A stretch of DNA of 64,000 nt. Origin: JAUWKC01 sp035527845 (GTDB lineage Bacteria > Planctomycetota > Phycisphaerae > Sedimentisphaerales > Anaerobacaceae). Shown piece by piece: positions 1 to 8,552 of this stretch. The notes under the pieces were generated by a model. The model was not told where the DNA came from. It searched no databases and worked only from the letters and a program-made list of their open reading frames with translations. The stretch lies in the NCBI GenBank assembly GCA_035527845.1, contig DATKZT010000083.1:1-64000 (forward strand). The letters are read 5' to 3'. The position numbers were made by a program, and so were the translations under genes. Each line of letters starts with the position of its first letter. Positions within the stretch are counted from its first letter, which is position 1.

Positions 1-140
1 GCAGCTTTACAACAATCAGTGGATCATGGAACGCCTGGGCTATCGAACTCCCGCCCAGGCACGAAAAGATGCTTGCATTGCCGTGGAGATTGCCGCATGA
101 TTATCTACAAACCTGTGTCCAAAAAATCCAAGGCGGTACA
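1..140 (+). mobile_element. Right end of an IS3-like insertion sequence (partial)
   Basis: The window opens inside the 3' end of a transposase frame (stop at 98-100). About 40 bases of A-rich noncoding DNA follow and end in GGCGGTACA, which is how many IS3-group elements finish. The exact end at 140 is inferred from this resemblance. The left end lies outside the window, so the inverted repeat and target duplication cannot be checked. Confidence 0.4.
2..100 (+). CDS. IS3-family transposase OrfB, C-terminal tail (partial)
   Basis: Frame 2 runs open from the window edge to TGA at 98-100 and encodes the last 32 residues. They include YNNQWIMERLGYRTPAQA, matching the C-terminal end of the DDE integrase domain of IS3-group transposases, which commonly reads YN..R.H..LGY.TP. 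The catalytic residues lie upstream of the window. The family call rests on this short motif only. Confidence 0.55.
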   Translation, partial: QLYNNQWIMERLGYRTPAQARKDACIAVEIAA

Positions 141-252
141 GTGATAGGCATGGCGTGCTTCTTGGATTAACCGCAAACATACGCACACGGTACAACCCAA
201 GTGGTTGTGGAAGCTCGAAACCTTTAAATATCATGATAGAAAGGGCGTAAAT

Positions 253-1506
253 ATGGCTTACTATAGTCGATACAACCGTCCATTCCTTACCAGACTTACC
301 GCCGGCCTTCTCTTGCTGGCCGTGTTCTGGCCTTGCCAATGCCTCGCTTCTTGCCCCTCCAACACCGGCTGGAGCAAAACTAACCCTCTGATCGGCTACC
401 AGAGCGACATGGTCTGCTCCGAGATAATCAAAAAGTGGAATAATACCTGGTTCCACTACAAAAACGAAACTTGCCCACTTATGGTAGAAGAAGTCTATGA
501 CCTCGATTGGTATAATGACGGTACCGGATGGACCCGCGTGGAGGTTGACTACCACGACCATAGCGCCTGTACCTGGTATGGCAATGGGCTGACTGACGTT
601 AACGGCCACTACGCAACATGGCGCAGGTTAGCCTACGGCCCGACCGGCGACGAGGGCGAAACCATTGCGTTCAGCATGGACGACTGCCCCGACACCCCAT
701 TCCCCGCCTATCCCGGGCACACCGTAGATGATTCCGGATCCCGCTGGAGATACAAACAGATGTATGCCTTCGAGGCAGTCGCGTACCTGAACGTTACCTC
801 CCATGGCGGGACCTCAACAACGGGCGACATTCACGAATACACCGATTCTAACGACGAAATTTTCAAAACCTTCAACCAGGCGGTTCTAAAGGCCGACGAT
901 GACGGCGAAACAAAGACTTTCACATCCTGGGCAAATGCCAGGTGGAAGCTCAGAGCCCATCCGTCTTACGCGCACTTAGGTTCGGCTGGACAACTGAAAG
1001 TTGATATAGGCATCGACGCGAGCGGCCAGCTCAAGACGACAGTCTATGACCAGGATGATGACATCGGGTCCGTCAGCGTCGGTGTATCATTGGCCGGAGG
1101 TTCCGGCTGGAACGCCGGCGTCTCTATAAGCATCCCCATCCCCGACGACTGTGAAGGAAGTGCAGGTATGGGGTTCGCAGTTTCCTCTGATGACCTTGGT
1201 TCTCAGACTACGACCAAGCTCGAAGAGAGCTCAAGCGAGTATTGGTTCTGGGAATTGCCGAAAACTGTAACGACTAACTACAGTTATTCTGAGTCACAGA
1301 CGTTCTACGGCGCGATAAGTGATGAATCCCTGGCAAAGGCTATTATAGAAGCCGAGGCTCATTGTGAAGAGGACCTAATAAATCTGGCATATGCGGAGAT
1401 ATCATCCCACGCTGGCTCAGGAGATGGAGGCGTCACATACACAATAGGCCTGCCGACTTACGAGCCGGGCAGTGGACTTAATCTGAATCCCGACTGGCCT
1501 GAGTGA
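253..1506 (+). CDS. Hypothetical secreted lipoprotein
   Basis: The 417-residue product starts with an arginine-containing signal peptide and hydrophobic core (LTAGLLLLAVFW) followed by LASC, a good lipobox, so it is probably lipid-anchored or at least exported. ATG 253 is preferred over the upstream in-frame ATG at 205 because the signal peptide then begins correctly and AAGGGCG lies just upstream. The mature part is rich in Trp, Tyr, Asp and Gly, contains several Cys pairs and is predicted to be beta-rich. I do not recognise a domain. It stands alone between the IS remnant and the paralogous secreted proteins downstream. Confidence 0.7.
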   Translation: MAYYSRYNRPFLTRLTAGLLLLAVFWPCQCLASCPSNTGWSKTNPLIGYQSDMVCSEIIKKWNNTWFHYKNETCPLMVEEVYDLDWYNDGTGWTRVEVDYHDHSACTWYGNGLTDVNGHYATWRRLAYGPTGDEGETIAFSMDDCPDTPFPAYPGHTVDDSGSRWRYKQMYAFEAVAYLNVTSHGGTSTTGDIHEYTDSNDEIFKTFNQAVLKADDDGETKTFTSWANARWKLRAHPSYAHLGSAGQLKVDIGIDASGQLKTTVYDQDDDIGSVSVGVSLAGGSGWNAGVSISIPIPDDCEGSAGMGFAVSSDDLGSQTTTKLEESSSEYWFWELPKTVTTNYSYSESQTFYGAISDESLAKAIIEAEAHCEEDLINLAYAEISSHAGSGDGGVTYTIGLPTYEPGSGLNLNPDWPE

Positions 1507-1528
1507 CAAATGCAATCGGTTTAGTAGC

Positions 1529-1580
1529 ACCGGCAGAGCCTCCGCGAGCCTTTTAGCTTGAATGGGGGCTTCTGCCGGGC
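1529..1580 (+). terminator. Hairpin downstream of the first lipoprotein gene, weak terminator
   Basis: CCGGCAGAGCCTCC (from 1529) pairs with GGGGGCTTCTGCCGG (to 1578), leaving a loop of about 20 nt. There is no immediate T-run; the nearest is at 1611-1618. It is therefore a structured 3' region and only possibly a terminator. Confidence 0.35.
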
Positions 1581-1632
1581 TCTTGACAGAGCTCTATCGA
1601 TGTCGTAAGGTTTTTTTTGATTTGTTCGAATG

Positions 1633-2166
1633 ACCGAATAATATCGCTGTTCCTTGCCTATGGAGGTATGAATCATGGGTTCATCCAGACTCTTTACAAT
1701 TATCTGCATCGCGGCTGTCCTTCTGTCCGTTTTCTTCTCGCCTTCAAGGGTTATCTATGCCTTGGTAAATTATGACAGGAACCCGGACCTGACCGAAGCG
1801 ATGGAGCACGACCAGCAGACCAACCGCGGCGACAGGGAAAAAGCCGACCGCAGCAAAGCGGAATACTATTATCTGCGCTATCTCGAAGATGCCAACCAGT
1901 CCTTTCAGCGGGCCAGGGTCTATTCTCTGCTCGCCGGAATGTACTCGACGGCCTTCAACCCCGAAAAGGGCGAAAAAAGAGACCTCCAAAAGGCGCGCGA
2001 ATACTACAGGAAGGTCCTCGAGGAAGAGCCCGAACGAATCGGTGACTGTACGATAGTCGCCAGGAACATGCTCGCTTCGCTCGAAACTATGGGCGAGCCT
2101 TCCTTCGAGCGCGTAAAGGCGCGCATGGCAATGTATGAATGGCTCTCCGAGATTGACGAAAAGAAG
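1633..2166 (+). repeat. Direct segmental repeat, copy A (partner 4505-5039)
   Basis: This stretch is nearly identical to 4505-5039, running from ACCGAATAATATC, about 40 bases before the start codon, to GACGAAAAGAAG inside the gene. It includes the Shine-Dalgarno region and the first 160 or so codons. The copies differ by scattered substitutions and by one inserted G in copy B. Confidence 0.85.
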
Positions 2167-3045
2167 CTCAAACAGAAATTTCTCCCCGAGACGCCCGGAT
2201 GGCGGATAGCCAACATGACCCGAACAGTTCCCGACTCGAATTCGCCCGCTGGCTATACCACAACCAAATCCACTCGAATCAAACCCGTCCCCGATTACAA
2301 CATCCCCTCCCGTAGCGACATAATAGGCCTCACCAACCTGATCCGCGATCTGAAGGAGGGCGCAGTTTACAACGCTGCTTATGACGCGCAGGCCATGGAA
2401 GAGCCCGACGATGGTTTCCTCTACATCCTTGGGCATCTGCCCCCCGACGCGCCGGGCCGACGAACTGTCCAGCGCGTAATGCAGAAGCGCATTGACCCGG
2501 CTACCGACGAAATCTTGAGGGCCTGGTTGGACAGCATGGCCCCCGACGCCAACGACCCAAACAGAACCGCCCGGCGGCCGGACCCGCGAAAGGACATCAT
2601 CGTCCGGCAAAGACTCATACCTCATGTCGAGCACGCGAAGGCAAACGGCCAACCTTTTGTCTTTGACCTCGAATCAGGCAAGTGCGTCAGTGTGCCCTAC
2701 AAAGAAACCCTCGACGACCAGAAGCTGCACGAATATCTTATACGCCTCGGCAAAGGCGACCTCGTATGGAACGGAAAAATACTCGCACTTCGCAACGCCC
2801 GCGCCTTTTCCGCCCCGCATGAAACGCAAAAACCGCTGGTGTCCCAGGCGGGCAAATATGTGCACACCTATGCACTGCCTGATAAGATTGTCAGCCCATA
2901 TACGCTGCTTGTTTCCGACTACACGGACAATCGTTACATAATAAAGATAATCAGGATTGAGACCGAGGGCATAACAATACTCTACCGAAGGATTGTCGAC
3001 AGCGAAATTGAGCTTCACAAGTACATTCTCGAGATGCGCCGCTAA
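1675..3045 (+). CDS. Secreted TPR-like protein with the window's shared C-terminal domain
   Basis: The 456-residue protein has a signal peptide (IICIAAVLLSVFFSP) and then a helical region (about 30-160) with TPR-like spacing, including AEYYYLRYLEDANQSF and AREYYRKVLEEEP. A poorly conserved middle follows, and then a C-terminal domain (about 325-450) with the pattern LGKGDxxWNG, PYxLLV and EGITIxYR. That domain recurs in the genes at 5183 and 8553. GGAGG lies 8 bases before ATG 1675. No enzyme motif is visible. The role is unknown; it is probably periplasmic or on the cell surface. Confidence 0.7.
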   Translation: MGSSRLFTIICIAAVLLSVFFSPSRVIYALVNYDRNPDLTEAMEHDQQTNRGDREKADRSKAEYYYLRYLEDANQSFQRARVYSLLAGMYSTAFNPEKGEKRDLQKAREYYRKVLEEEPERIGDCTIVARNMLASLETMGEPSFERVKARMAMYEWLSEIDEKKLKQKFLPETPGWRIANMTRTVPDSNSPAGYTTTKSTRIKPVPDYNIPSRSDIIGLTNLIRDLKEGAVYNAAYDAQAMEEPDDGFLYILGHLPPDAPGRRTVQRVMQKRIDPATDEILRAWLDSMAPDANDPNRTARRPDPRKDIIVRQRLIPHVEHAKANGQPFVFDLESGKCVSVPYKETLDDQKLHEYLIRLGKGDLVWNGKILALRNARAFSAPHETQKPLVSQAGKYVHTYALPDKIVSPYTLLVSDYTDNRYIIKIIRIETEGITILYRRIVDSEIELHKYILEMRR

Positions 3046-3193
3046 CCCTCTCATATCGTTGACGCACAAGATGGAATTGGTCCGACCCGCTTGTGTCGCA
3101 GCCTCGCACCCCTTTCATGACGGGCGCAAAAAATTGCGGGGCGAGCTGCTGACGAAGCAATGCTGTTAGTCGATGGCGGAGGTCAACTGTAAA

Positions 3194-4405
3194 ATGGTTC
3201 ATCTTTCCAGACAAAATGCAAAAGCAAGAATCACGCAACTGGCGGTTATTCTGATCATAGCGGCTTCACTTGTCATTGTGGTCCTTCGCGCAAAAAAAAG
3301 GCCATCCTCAAACGAGCCAATGGACAATACCAAGGTTGTGGCAAATGAGAATGAATTGCAGGTACGAGAGGATGATAACGGAACCTCAACCGCGATAAGC
3401 CCTTCACACGCTGCGGATGGCACAGACCTGGCAGACCAAACGCTCGAAGAGCTTGTTGGGGTGGGAATTGAAGATGAAGAAATTGCAACGGTAATGTTTC
3501 AGGCATCGCAGCCTGCCCTCTTTGGCAGAATTCGGGCCCAGATTGAAAAGGTCAGCAGCGAATCCATCGAAGAGGCAGTCCACAACCTTTACCGGGTAAA
3601 TATGTTCTTTTGGCCCGGCGGCCCTCCCCTCCAGGGCCGTGGTTTTTCAGGTGATTGCATACCGCTGCCTCCTGACATAGGAGATGACGACACAAAAGCT
3701 ATACTAAGCAATAGGCGGTTTCTGAAAGTATATGCGGAATTATCGAATATGCCCGCGGATGAGGCATCAGCCCTCATTAGTAAAGGGCTGAATCTGTCGT
3801 TTGAACAGTATCTTTCAGTATATGCCCAAGACGCCCAAATCAATAGCGACAGGCTGACCGTCGCGTCGATGGAAAAAATGCGGGCAGAAAACCCAAAAAG
3901 CGGCATAGCCGGACCTGGCTGGATTTCGCAGACCAAAGATGAGAGCAAGATGAGCCTGCTCGGCATAAGGTTTAAGGTTTTGTCTCTTCTGTGGATTGCC
4001 GGAGCACTTGAGTTGAAACCAACACAGCCCATTGTTCGAAAAGTGGTCAGCCACGGCATAAGGCAGCGTGATGCGCTCTACGGCGATACCCACCAGAGTA
4101 CTTTCTACAAATATGAAGTATTGAAGCAGGCCAGCCTGTATAACAGACAAATACTAACAACAGCCCTCTTCGGCACGTCCGGCCGCTCCGAAGACCTGTA
4201 CAGTCAGGCTCGCCAAGTCGGTTTGGAACGAACGAAAATCCGCTCGACCGTATTTGATGCAACAGTAACAGAGTACGACCTGCCGGTCAGGGCCTACGTT
4301 ATGCAACCTGATTACACGAGAGGCGAACTTCACATTTACTGCTGCCCTGCCATGAACGACGAGACTTTCGATAAGGCAATATCCTTGCATTCGGCGCTGC
4401 CATGA
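3194..4405 (+). CDS. Hypothetical membrane-anchored protein
   Basis: The 403-residue product has one N-terminal transmembrane segment (LAVILIIAASLVIVVLRA) followed by a large hydrophilic, mostly helical domain predicted to lie outside the cytoplasm. ATG 3194 is chosen because GGAGGT lies 11 bases upstream; ATG 3173, also in frame, has no ribosome site. I recognise no domain. It is flanked by the two copies of the duplicated TPR-like gene, so it was probably present when the duplication happened. Confidence 0.6.
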   Translation: MVHLSRQNAKARITQLAVILIIAASLVIVVLRAKKRPSSNEPMDNTKVVANENELQVREDDNGTSTAISPSHAADGTDLADQTLEELVGVGIEDEEIATVMFQASQPALFGRIRAQIEKVSSESIEEAVHNLYRVNMFFWPGGPPLQGRGFSGDCIPLPPDIGDDDTKAILSNRRFLKVYAELSNMPADEASALISKGLNLSFEQYLSVYAQDAQINSDRLTVASMEKMRAENPKSGIAGPGWISQTKDESKMSLLGIRFKVLSLLWIAGALELKPTQPIVRKVVSHGIRQRDALYGDTHQSTFYKYEVLKQASLYNRQILTTALFGTSGRSEDLYSQARQVGLERTKIRSTVFDATVTEYDLPVRAYVMQPDYTRGELHIYCCPAMNDETFDKAISLHSALP

Positions 4406-4504
4406 ATGTTGCAGCCGCCCCGTGACAATCAAGTGGGCGAAGCCTAAATCGGATCATTGTCCAAACACTTATTCAAGGTATCATTGTTGTAAGTTACAGG
4501 AATT

Positions 4505-5039
4505 ACCGAATAATATCACTGTTGCCTGCCTATGGAGGTATGAATCATGTGTTCATTCAGACCGTTCAGAATTATCTGCATCGCGGCTGTCCTTCTGTCC
4601 GTTTTCTTCTCGCCTTCAAGCCCCATCTATGCCTTGGTAAACTATGACAGGAACCCGGACCTGACCCAAGCGATGGAGCACGACCCCCAGACCAACCGGG
4701 GCGACAGGGAAAATGCGGACCGCCCTAAAGCAGAATACTATTATCTGCGCTATCTCGAAGATGCCAACCAGTCCTTTCAGAGGGCCAGGGTCTATTTTCT
4801 CCTCGCAGGAATGTACTCGACCTCCTTCAACCGCGAAAAGGGCGAAAAAAGAGACCTCAAAAAGGCGCGCGAATACTACAGGAAAGTCCTCGAGGAAGAG
4901 CCCGACCGAATCGGTCGGTGTACGATAGTCGCGAGAAATATGCTCGCCTCGCTCGAAACTATGGGTGAGCCTTCCTTCGAGCGTGTAAAGGCGCGTATGG
5001 CAATGTACGAATGGCTCTCTCAGATGTGACGAAAAGAAG
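4505..5039 (+). repeat. Direct segmental repeat, copy B (partner 1633-2166)
   Basis: Truncated second copy of the 5' part of the gene at 1675. Homology stops at 5039, after which the sequence is unrelated to copy A. Beyond scattered substitutions, an inserted G near 5027 changes the frame and creates a TGA. Confidence 0.85.
4547..5029 (+). pseudogene. Truncated duplicate of the TPR-like secreted protein gene
   Basis: The reading frame encodes 160 residues almost identical to the first 160 of the 1675 product, signal peptide included. It ends at a TGA created by a one-base insertion (CAGATGTGACG against GAGATTGACG). The C-terminal two thirds, including the shared C-terminal domain, are missing. 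A short exported helical protein could still be made because the ribosome site is intact, but the simplest reading is a decaying duplicate. Confidence 0.75.
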
Positions 5040-5182
5040 GCGATCAGCCTCAAAGGTCTGCTGAAATTGCGTTCCAAGTGAGTTCGGGATGTGGTAGAAT
5101 GCCCGTTTACATGTAGTGCCCGGGTTGCTACACTTGGAGTTCCTGAGTGACCATGTATTGTTATCTTCTTGAGGACAAGCCG

Positions 5183-6643
5183 ATGAAACTGTGCAAATTG
5201 CTAATTATTCACCTTTTAGCGAGCGGTGCAAGTCTCTCCATAGGTGCAGATGACCCAGCCATAGTGCAGGAAGTGCTCGCCGCCCGATTGGAAAGTCTTC
5301 AGAATCTGACCGTAAAATACTCCTACACGCACAAGAATTCCCTGCCTTCCGGGCTGCGAGAGCGGATGCTGCAAAAGTCCGAGAAGACAGCAGTGATTGG
5401 GAGAGGGGGATTTCTTGCTACTGGAATAAACACAAGCCAGAAGGAGTTTTCGTTTCTGGAGGGCAGAGCACGATATGATTCCTGGCTTAAGGAACGTAGA
5501 TTAGACCGTGAGCCGCCAGTTCCTTTACGGGACAACGAATTCGAAGTAGTCTCATGTCCTGGCGACCGAGTGGAGCGACTGTGGCGTCTTGAGGGAAGCA
5601 AAGTCCACAGTGGATCGATCAGCCATCCCAAAACAAGTATCACGTACAACGACATTGAACTCGGTCTGGGGATGAAGTCTTGGCGGCAAGATAACTGGCT
5701 GACACCTGCGGACTTGAGAGTAATGGCGGTCAGCCTGCCCGACGATGATCTGGCAATTCTGAGAAGAGTTGACGACAAGGGCCGCACTGACGAATGGACG
5801 TTTGACCGAAGGCTTGGATATGCATTGACTTCGTACAGAAGACTCTTCCCGCCCGAGAATCTCCCAAATTTTGAAGTAACAGCAGAGAAGTTCAAAAACG
5901 TAAACGGTCTCATGTTGCCTTTCTTGGTAGTTTCGCGCATGCACTACCGGGAAAATGGACAATCGCAGGTGACGGATGAGGTTCGCATTGAAGTGCACGA
6001 GTACAGGCTCAACGATGCCAATAACGTGCCGGAGCGTTATCACATCAAATGGCCCGATAACACGATTTTGTTTGACGAGCGCTCAGGGGTGATCTCCGAG
6101 TTTGAAAATGGTGTTGTGAGATTGAGGGATTGGGTATACAAAGATGCACTTGGTGACATGGAGAATAGCCTTTCGGAATCTGTAGCTAAGCCAGGCGGTC
6201 AGAAGGTTTCCGTATTTATCCCAAATGCTGATGCAGCCTTACAGGAAGGTAAGGCGTTCGTGTTCAGCCTGGCAGGAAGAGATCTGGTGAATTGCGAGGC
6301 CAAACCGGACTGCCAGGAAGCCTACAAGATGCTTATGGAGTTGGGTAAGGGCGATATTGCCTGGAACGGCTCGCTCCTAACGGTGCGCAAAGCCAAGGCC
6401 TTGACGCCAGCGCAGGAGTCGCACCGGCCGTTGAAGTGCACGCCCGGACGGTGGTGCAATTGCGATGCGCTGCCGGAAAAAGTGGACCTGCCCTATTCGC
6501 TGCTGGTGGTGACAAATGAGGACGTCGATTATTTGATTCAGGTTGTCAAAATTGAGCCAGAGGGCATAACCATAACATACAGGAAGCTCCCTTCCGAGCA
6601 GGTGGAAGGCTATCTGCCCACCCCGTCAAGAAGCACTAACTGA
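5183..6643 (+). CDS. Secreted protein, possibly LolA-like N-terminus, with shared C-terminal domain
   Basis: The 486-residue product has a signal peptide (LCKLLIIHLLASGASLSIGA). The large beta-rich N-terminal part (about 25-330) has an opening, VLAARLESLQNLTVKYSY, resembling LolA-like lipoprotein-carrier folds of planctomycetes; that is a weak suggestion. The C-terminal domain (about 350-475) is almost identical to that of the 8553 product, down to the DNA. ATG 5183 has GAGGAC 7 bases upstream and gives a clean signal peptide, unlike ATG 5147. The 3' end appears to have been copied from the 8553 locus together with downstream DNA. Confidence 0.65.
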   Translation: MKLCKLLIIHLLASGASLSIGADDPAIVQEVLAARLESLQNLTVKYSYTHKNSLPSGLRERMLQKSEKTAVIGRGGFLATGINTSQKEFSFLEGRARYDSWLKERRLDREPPVPLRDNEFEVVSCPGDRVERLWRLEGSKVHSGSISHPKTSITYNDIELGLGMKSWRQDNWLTPADLRVMAVSLPDDDLAILRRVDDKGRTDEWTFDRRLGYALTSYRRLFPPENLPNFEVTAEKFKNVNGLMLPFLVVSRMHYRENGQSQVTDEVRIEVHEYRLNDANNVPERYHIKWPDNTILFDERSGVISEFENGVVRLRDWVYKDALGDMENSLSESVAKPGGQKVSVFIPNADAALQEGKAFVFSLAGRDLVNCEAKPDCQEAYKMLMELGKGDIAWNGSLLTVRKAKALTPAQESHRPLKCTPGRWCNCDALPEKVDLPYSLLVVTNEDVDYLIQVVKIEPEGITITYRKLPSEQVEGYLPTPSRSTN

Positions 6644-6812
6644 CAGTATAGTATTTGAACCACAGTCTTATGACTGGTAGGCGTACCGGTACCGCCCGCC
6701 CTCACGCGGCCTTCGTGAGAATTTCGATCAACTCGTCCGCCGTAAGGGCAATGGGGTTCCCCTTCATACTGCTGGCCTTTTGCGCCTTGGCCACAGCGAC
6801 CGCAAAATCCTG
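6308..6812 (+). repeat. Direct segmental repeat, copy A (partner 9615-10119)
   Basis: These 505 bp match 9615-10119 with few mismatches. They cover the last 112 codons of the secreted-protein gene, the intergenic DNA, and an antisense fragment of the alcohol dehydrogenase gene. Since the dehydrogenase is intact only at the other copy, 9615-10119 is the likely donor. Confidence 0.9.
6702..6812 (-). pseudogene. 3'-terminal fragment of an iron-type alcohol dehydrogenase gene
   Basis: On the minus strand this encodes the last 36 or so residues of the dehydrogenase found intact at 10009-11163, ending in ADELIEILTKAA and the same TGA. Homology stops at 6812 and nothing upstream would express it. 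It is a passenger of the 505-bp duplication. Confidence 0.85.
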
Positions 6813-7276
6813 TCACTACCGACAGAGCCTCCGTGAAGCTATTCGCCGCCGGGCCGTCACAAAACACAAAAAAATCCTCTGAATTGAAAATTTTTTTTCA
6901 AACTCTAAATCCCTGAGCATACTACACTTAGCTCCAGAGAGAGAGAGAGAGAGAGAGGAAAAAAAACCCGATTTTCATATCAACACTTTAGGCCCCTGTT
7001 TCGCTTTTACCTATGAAGAGGCAGAGTCCTTCCGGCCGCTGGGCCTGATCGCCCTCCCGGAAGAGCCGAAACCCAGGGCGGGCCCCTTCAAAAAAACGCC
7101 TCCATGGGACGTTGTTCTTGCGAACAAGAAAATATGTGGAAGCTAAAGAAAGGAGGTGATAGGTGTTGCATAGCCTGGAGAGCGGCTTTGCGCTGCCGAC
7201 CATGCACTGGCCGGGGGTCAAGGAACTGTTATTTATTGTATTAGCCTGAATCAGCAGCCGGAAAGGATGGTGTATT
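6813..7276. other. Noncoding stretch with AG microsatellite and hairpins
   Basis: No gene is visible. It contains an A/T-rich part with poly-T (6889-6898), eleven AG units (6936-6957) and a structured zone at about 7029-7130. In that zone TTCCGG at 7030 pairs with CCGGAA at 7057, CTGGG at 7039 can pair with CCCAG at 7072, and TTCTTG-CGAA-CAAGAA forms a 6-bp hairpin at 7115-7130. It lies upstream of the gene at 7277 and could be a 5' leader, but it matches no riboswitch class I know. Confidence 0.5.
6936..6957. repeat. (AG)11 microsatellite
   Basis: Eleven uninterrupted AG dinucleotides, an unusual tract for a bacterial intergenic region and prone to replication slippage. Confidence 0.95.
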
Positions 7277-8365
7277 GTGACATTAAAAGATTTCAAGCTT
7301 ATAACCTGTTTGTGCCTGTTGGTTCTGTCGGTTTCATTTGTCCGGACGCCGACAACATTGGCGGTGACCCCGGCTGACGCGGATGAATGGGACTCAGCTC
7401 GGCCGATAGAGATCACCATTGATAGCCCCGCCACTAACACGTATCTACCGATCAATGACACACAATCACTGCATGCTTATGTCAGAGACTGCGACGAATA
7501 TAGGGTAGACGAGCAGTGGTATACCTATTGGGACGAGGTCAGGAGCGGCAATACATCGACTGATTACCATATTTGGTGGGAGGCAACCGAAGGAACCTGG
7601 AACGACATGTATGGCGTGTACGCGACCTACAAAGCTCCTGAGTACGAGTCAGGCAGTTCGATTAGGACTGTTACTATAACGGCACATGCTAACGATATCG
7701 ACCGCGGCGATGAGACCCCCACGGACGCAGGTTACGAAGAAGATGACGAAACTGATTCGATAACTCTAAAGATCTGGCAGATTGACGTCACCGGCCAAAT
7801 AAGCGGCACAACGAGTTCCAATTACGACGGCTTTGCTATGCCCACTGCTTATGGTGGTACTGACCTCGGCTGGGTCGAGCACGGTAATCCCACTGGCGCG
7901 ACCGGTTACTTTGGCAATATCCAACTCAAGGGCAGCAAATCATCTTCCCTGAACATAACGACCGGATTCAGTTGGTACAACTACGTCAAGGGAATAGTCC
8001 GGCATAAGACAACAACTAGTGAGCCTTCATGGGTCACCCCATATGACTTCAACGAGCCTGACTATATATTGGATTTTGGCCCGGCGGGTCCTAACCCTTG
8101 TGTGGACAAGGACATGCGGCATCCTGATGGTGGTACTGATGTGAGCGAAATCTTTGCGCTCGACGCCCCAGGCTGGGATACAGGCACCGATAATGACAAG
8201 GATATCCCGCCGCTGACCTATTATGATTTTTGTGCCGATTACAAGGCTTGGGTGGTATACAGTGGAGTCCCGGTTTCGAATGAGTGCCTCTGGGGGGTCG
8301 GATTCGAGTTAGACGAAGTTTCCGGGGAGTGGAGCGATGTCTTCCACGCGCTCGACACCGAGTAG
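7277..8365 (+). CDS. Hypothetical secreted beta-rich protein
   Basis: The 362-residue product has a signal peptide (LITCLCLLVLSVSFV). After it comes a segment resembling an Ig/cadherin-like edge (IEITIDSPATNTYL) and long stretches rich in Asp, Thr, Tyr and Trp, predicted to be all-beta and extracellular. The start is GTG 7277, with GGAAAGGA upstream. I recognise no catalytic motif or named family. It sits between two members of the shared C-terminal-domain family but lacks that domain. Confidence 0.65.
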   Translation: MTLKDFKLITCLCLLVLSVSFVRTPTTLAVTPADADEWDSARPIEITIDSPATNTYLPINDTQSLHAYVRDCDEYRVDEQWYTYWDEVRSGNTSTDYHIWWEATEGTWNDMYGVYATYKAPEYESGSSIRTVTITAHANDIDRGDETPTDAGYEEDDETDSITLKIWQIDVTGQISGTTSSNYDGFAMPTAYGGTDLGWVEHGNPTGATGYFGNIQLKGSKSSSLNITTGFSWYNYVKGIVRHKTTTSEPSWVTPYDFNEPDYILDFGPAGPNPCVDKDMRHPDGGTDVSEIFALDAPGWDTGTDNDKDIPPLTYYDFCADYKAWVVYSGVPVSNECLWGVGFELDEVSGEWSDVFHALDTE

Positions 8366-8552
8366 AGAAGCTCCTTTGCAAAAAGACAGCGCAGACGGTC
8401 TAGTGTATATTGATGCCGCATGTGCTCTTCTCCCGACAACTGAGAACAGATTGACTTGACTCCCGTAGTTTATTGCAGTACAAGAGATTCTAAGGACATC
8501 GGAAGTATTCCCACAGCCAGTGGCTGTTCTATGGTAACAGGAGATTGGATAT

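Noticed and set aside
1744..2652. 302-codon minus-strand open frame
   Set aside because: It is antisense to the secreted TPR-like gene, which has a signal peptide, a ribosome site and paralogues; the antisense product has none.
7029..7130. Cyclic-di-GMP or cobalamin riboswitch
   Set aside because: The conserved core sequences of those classes are not found; only generic stems are visible.
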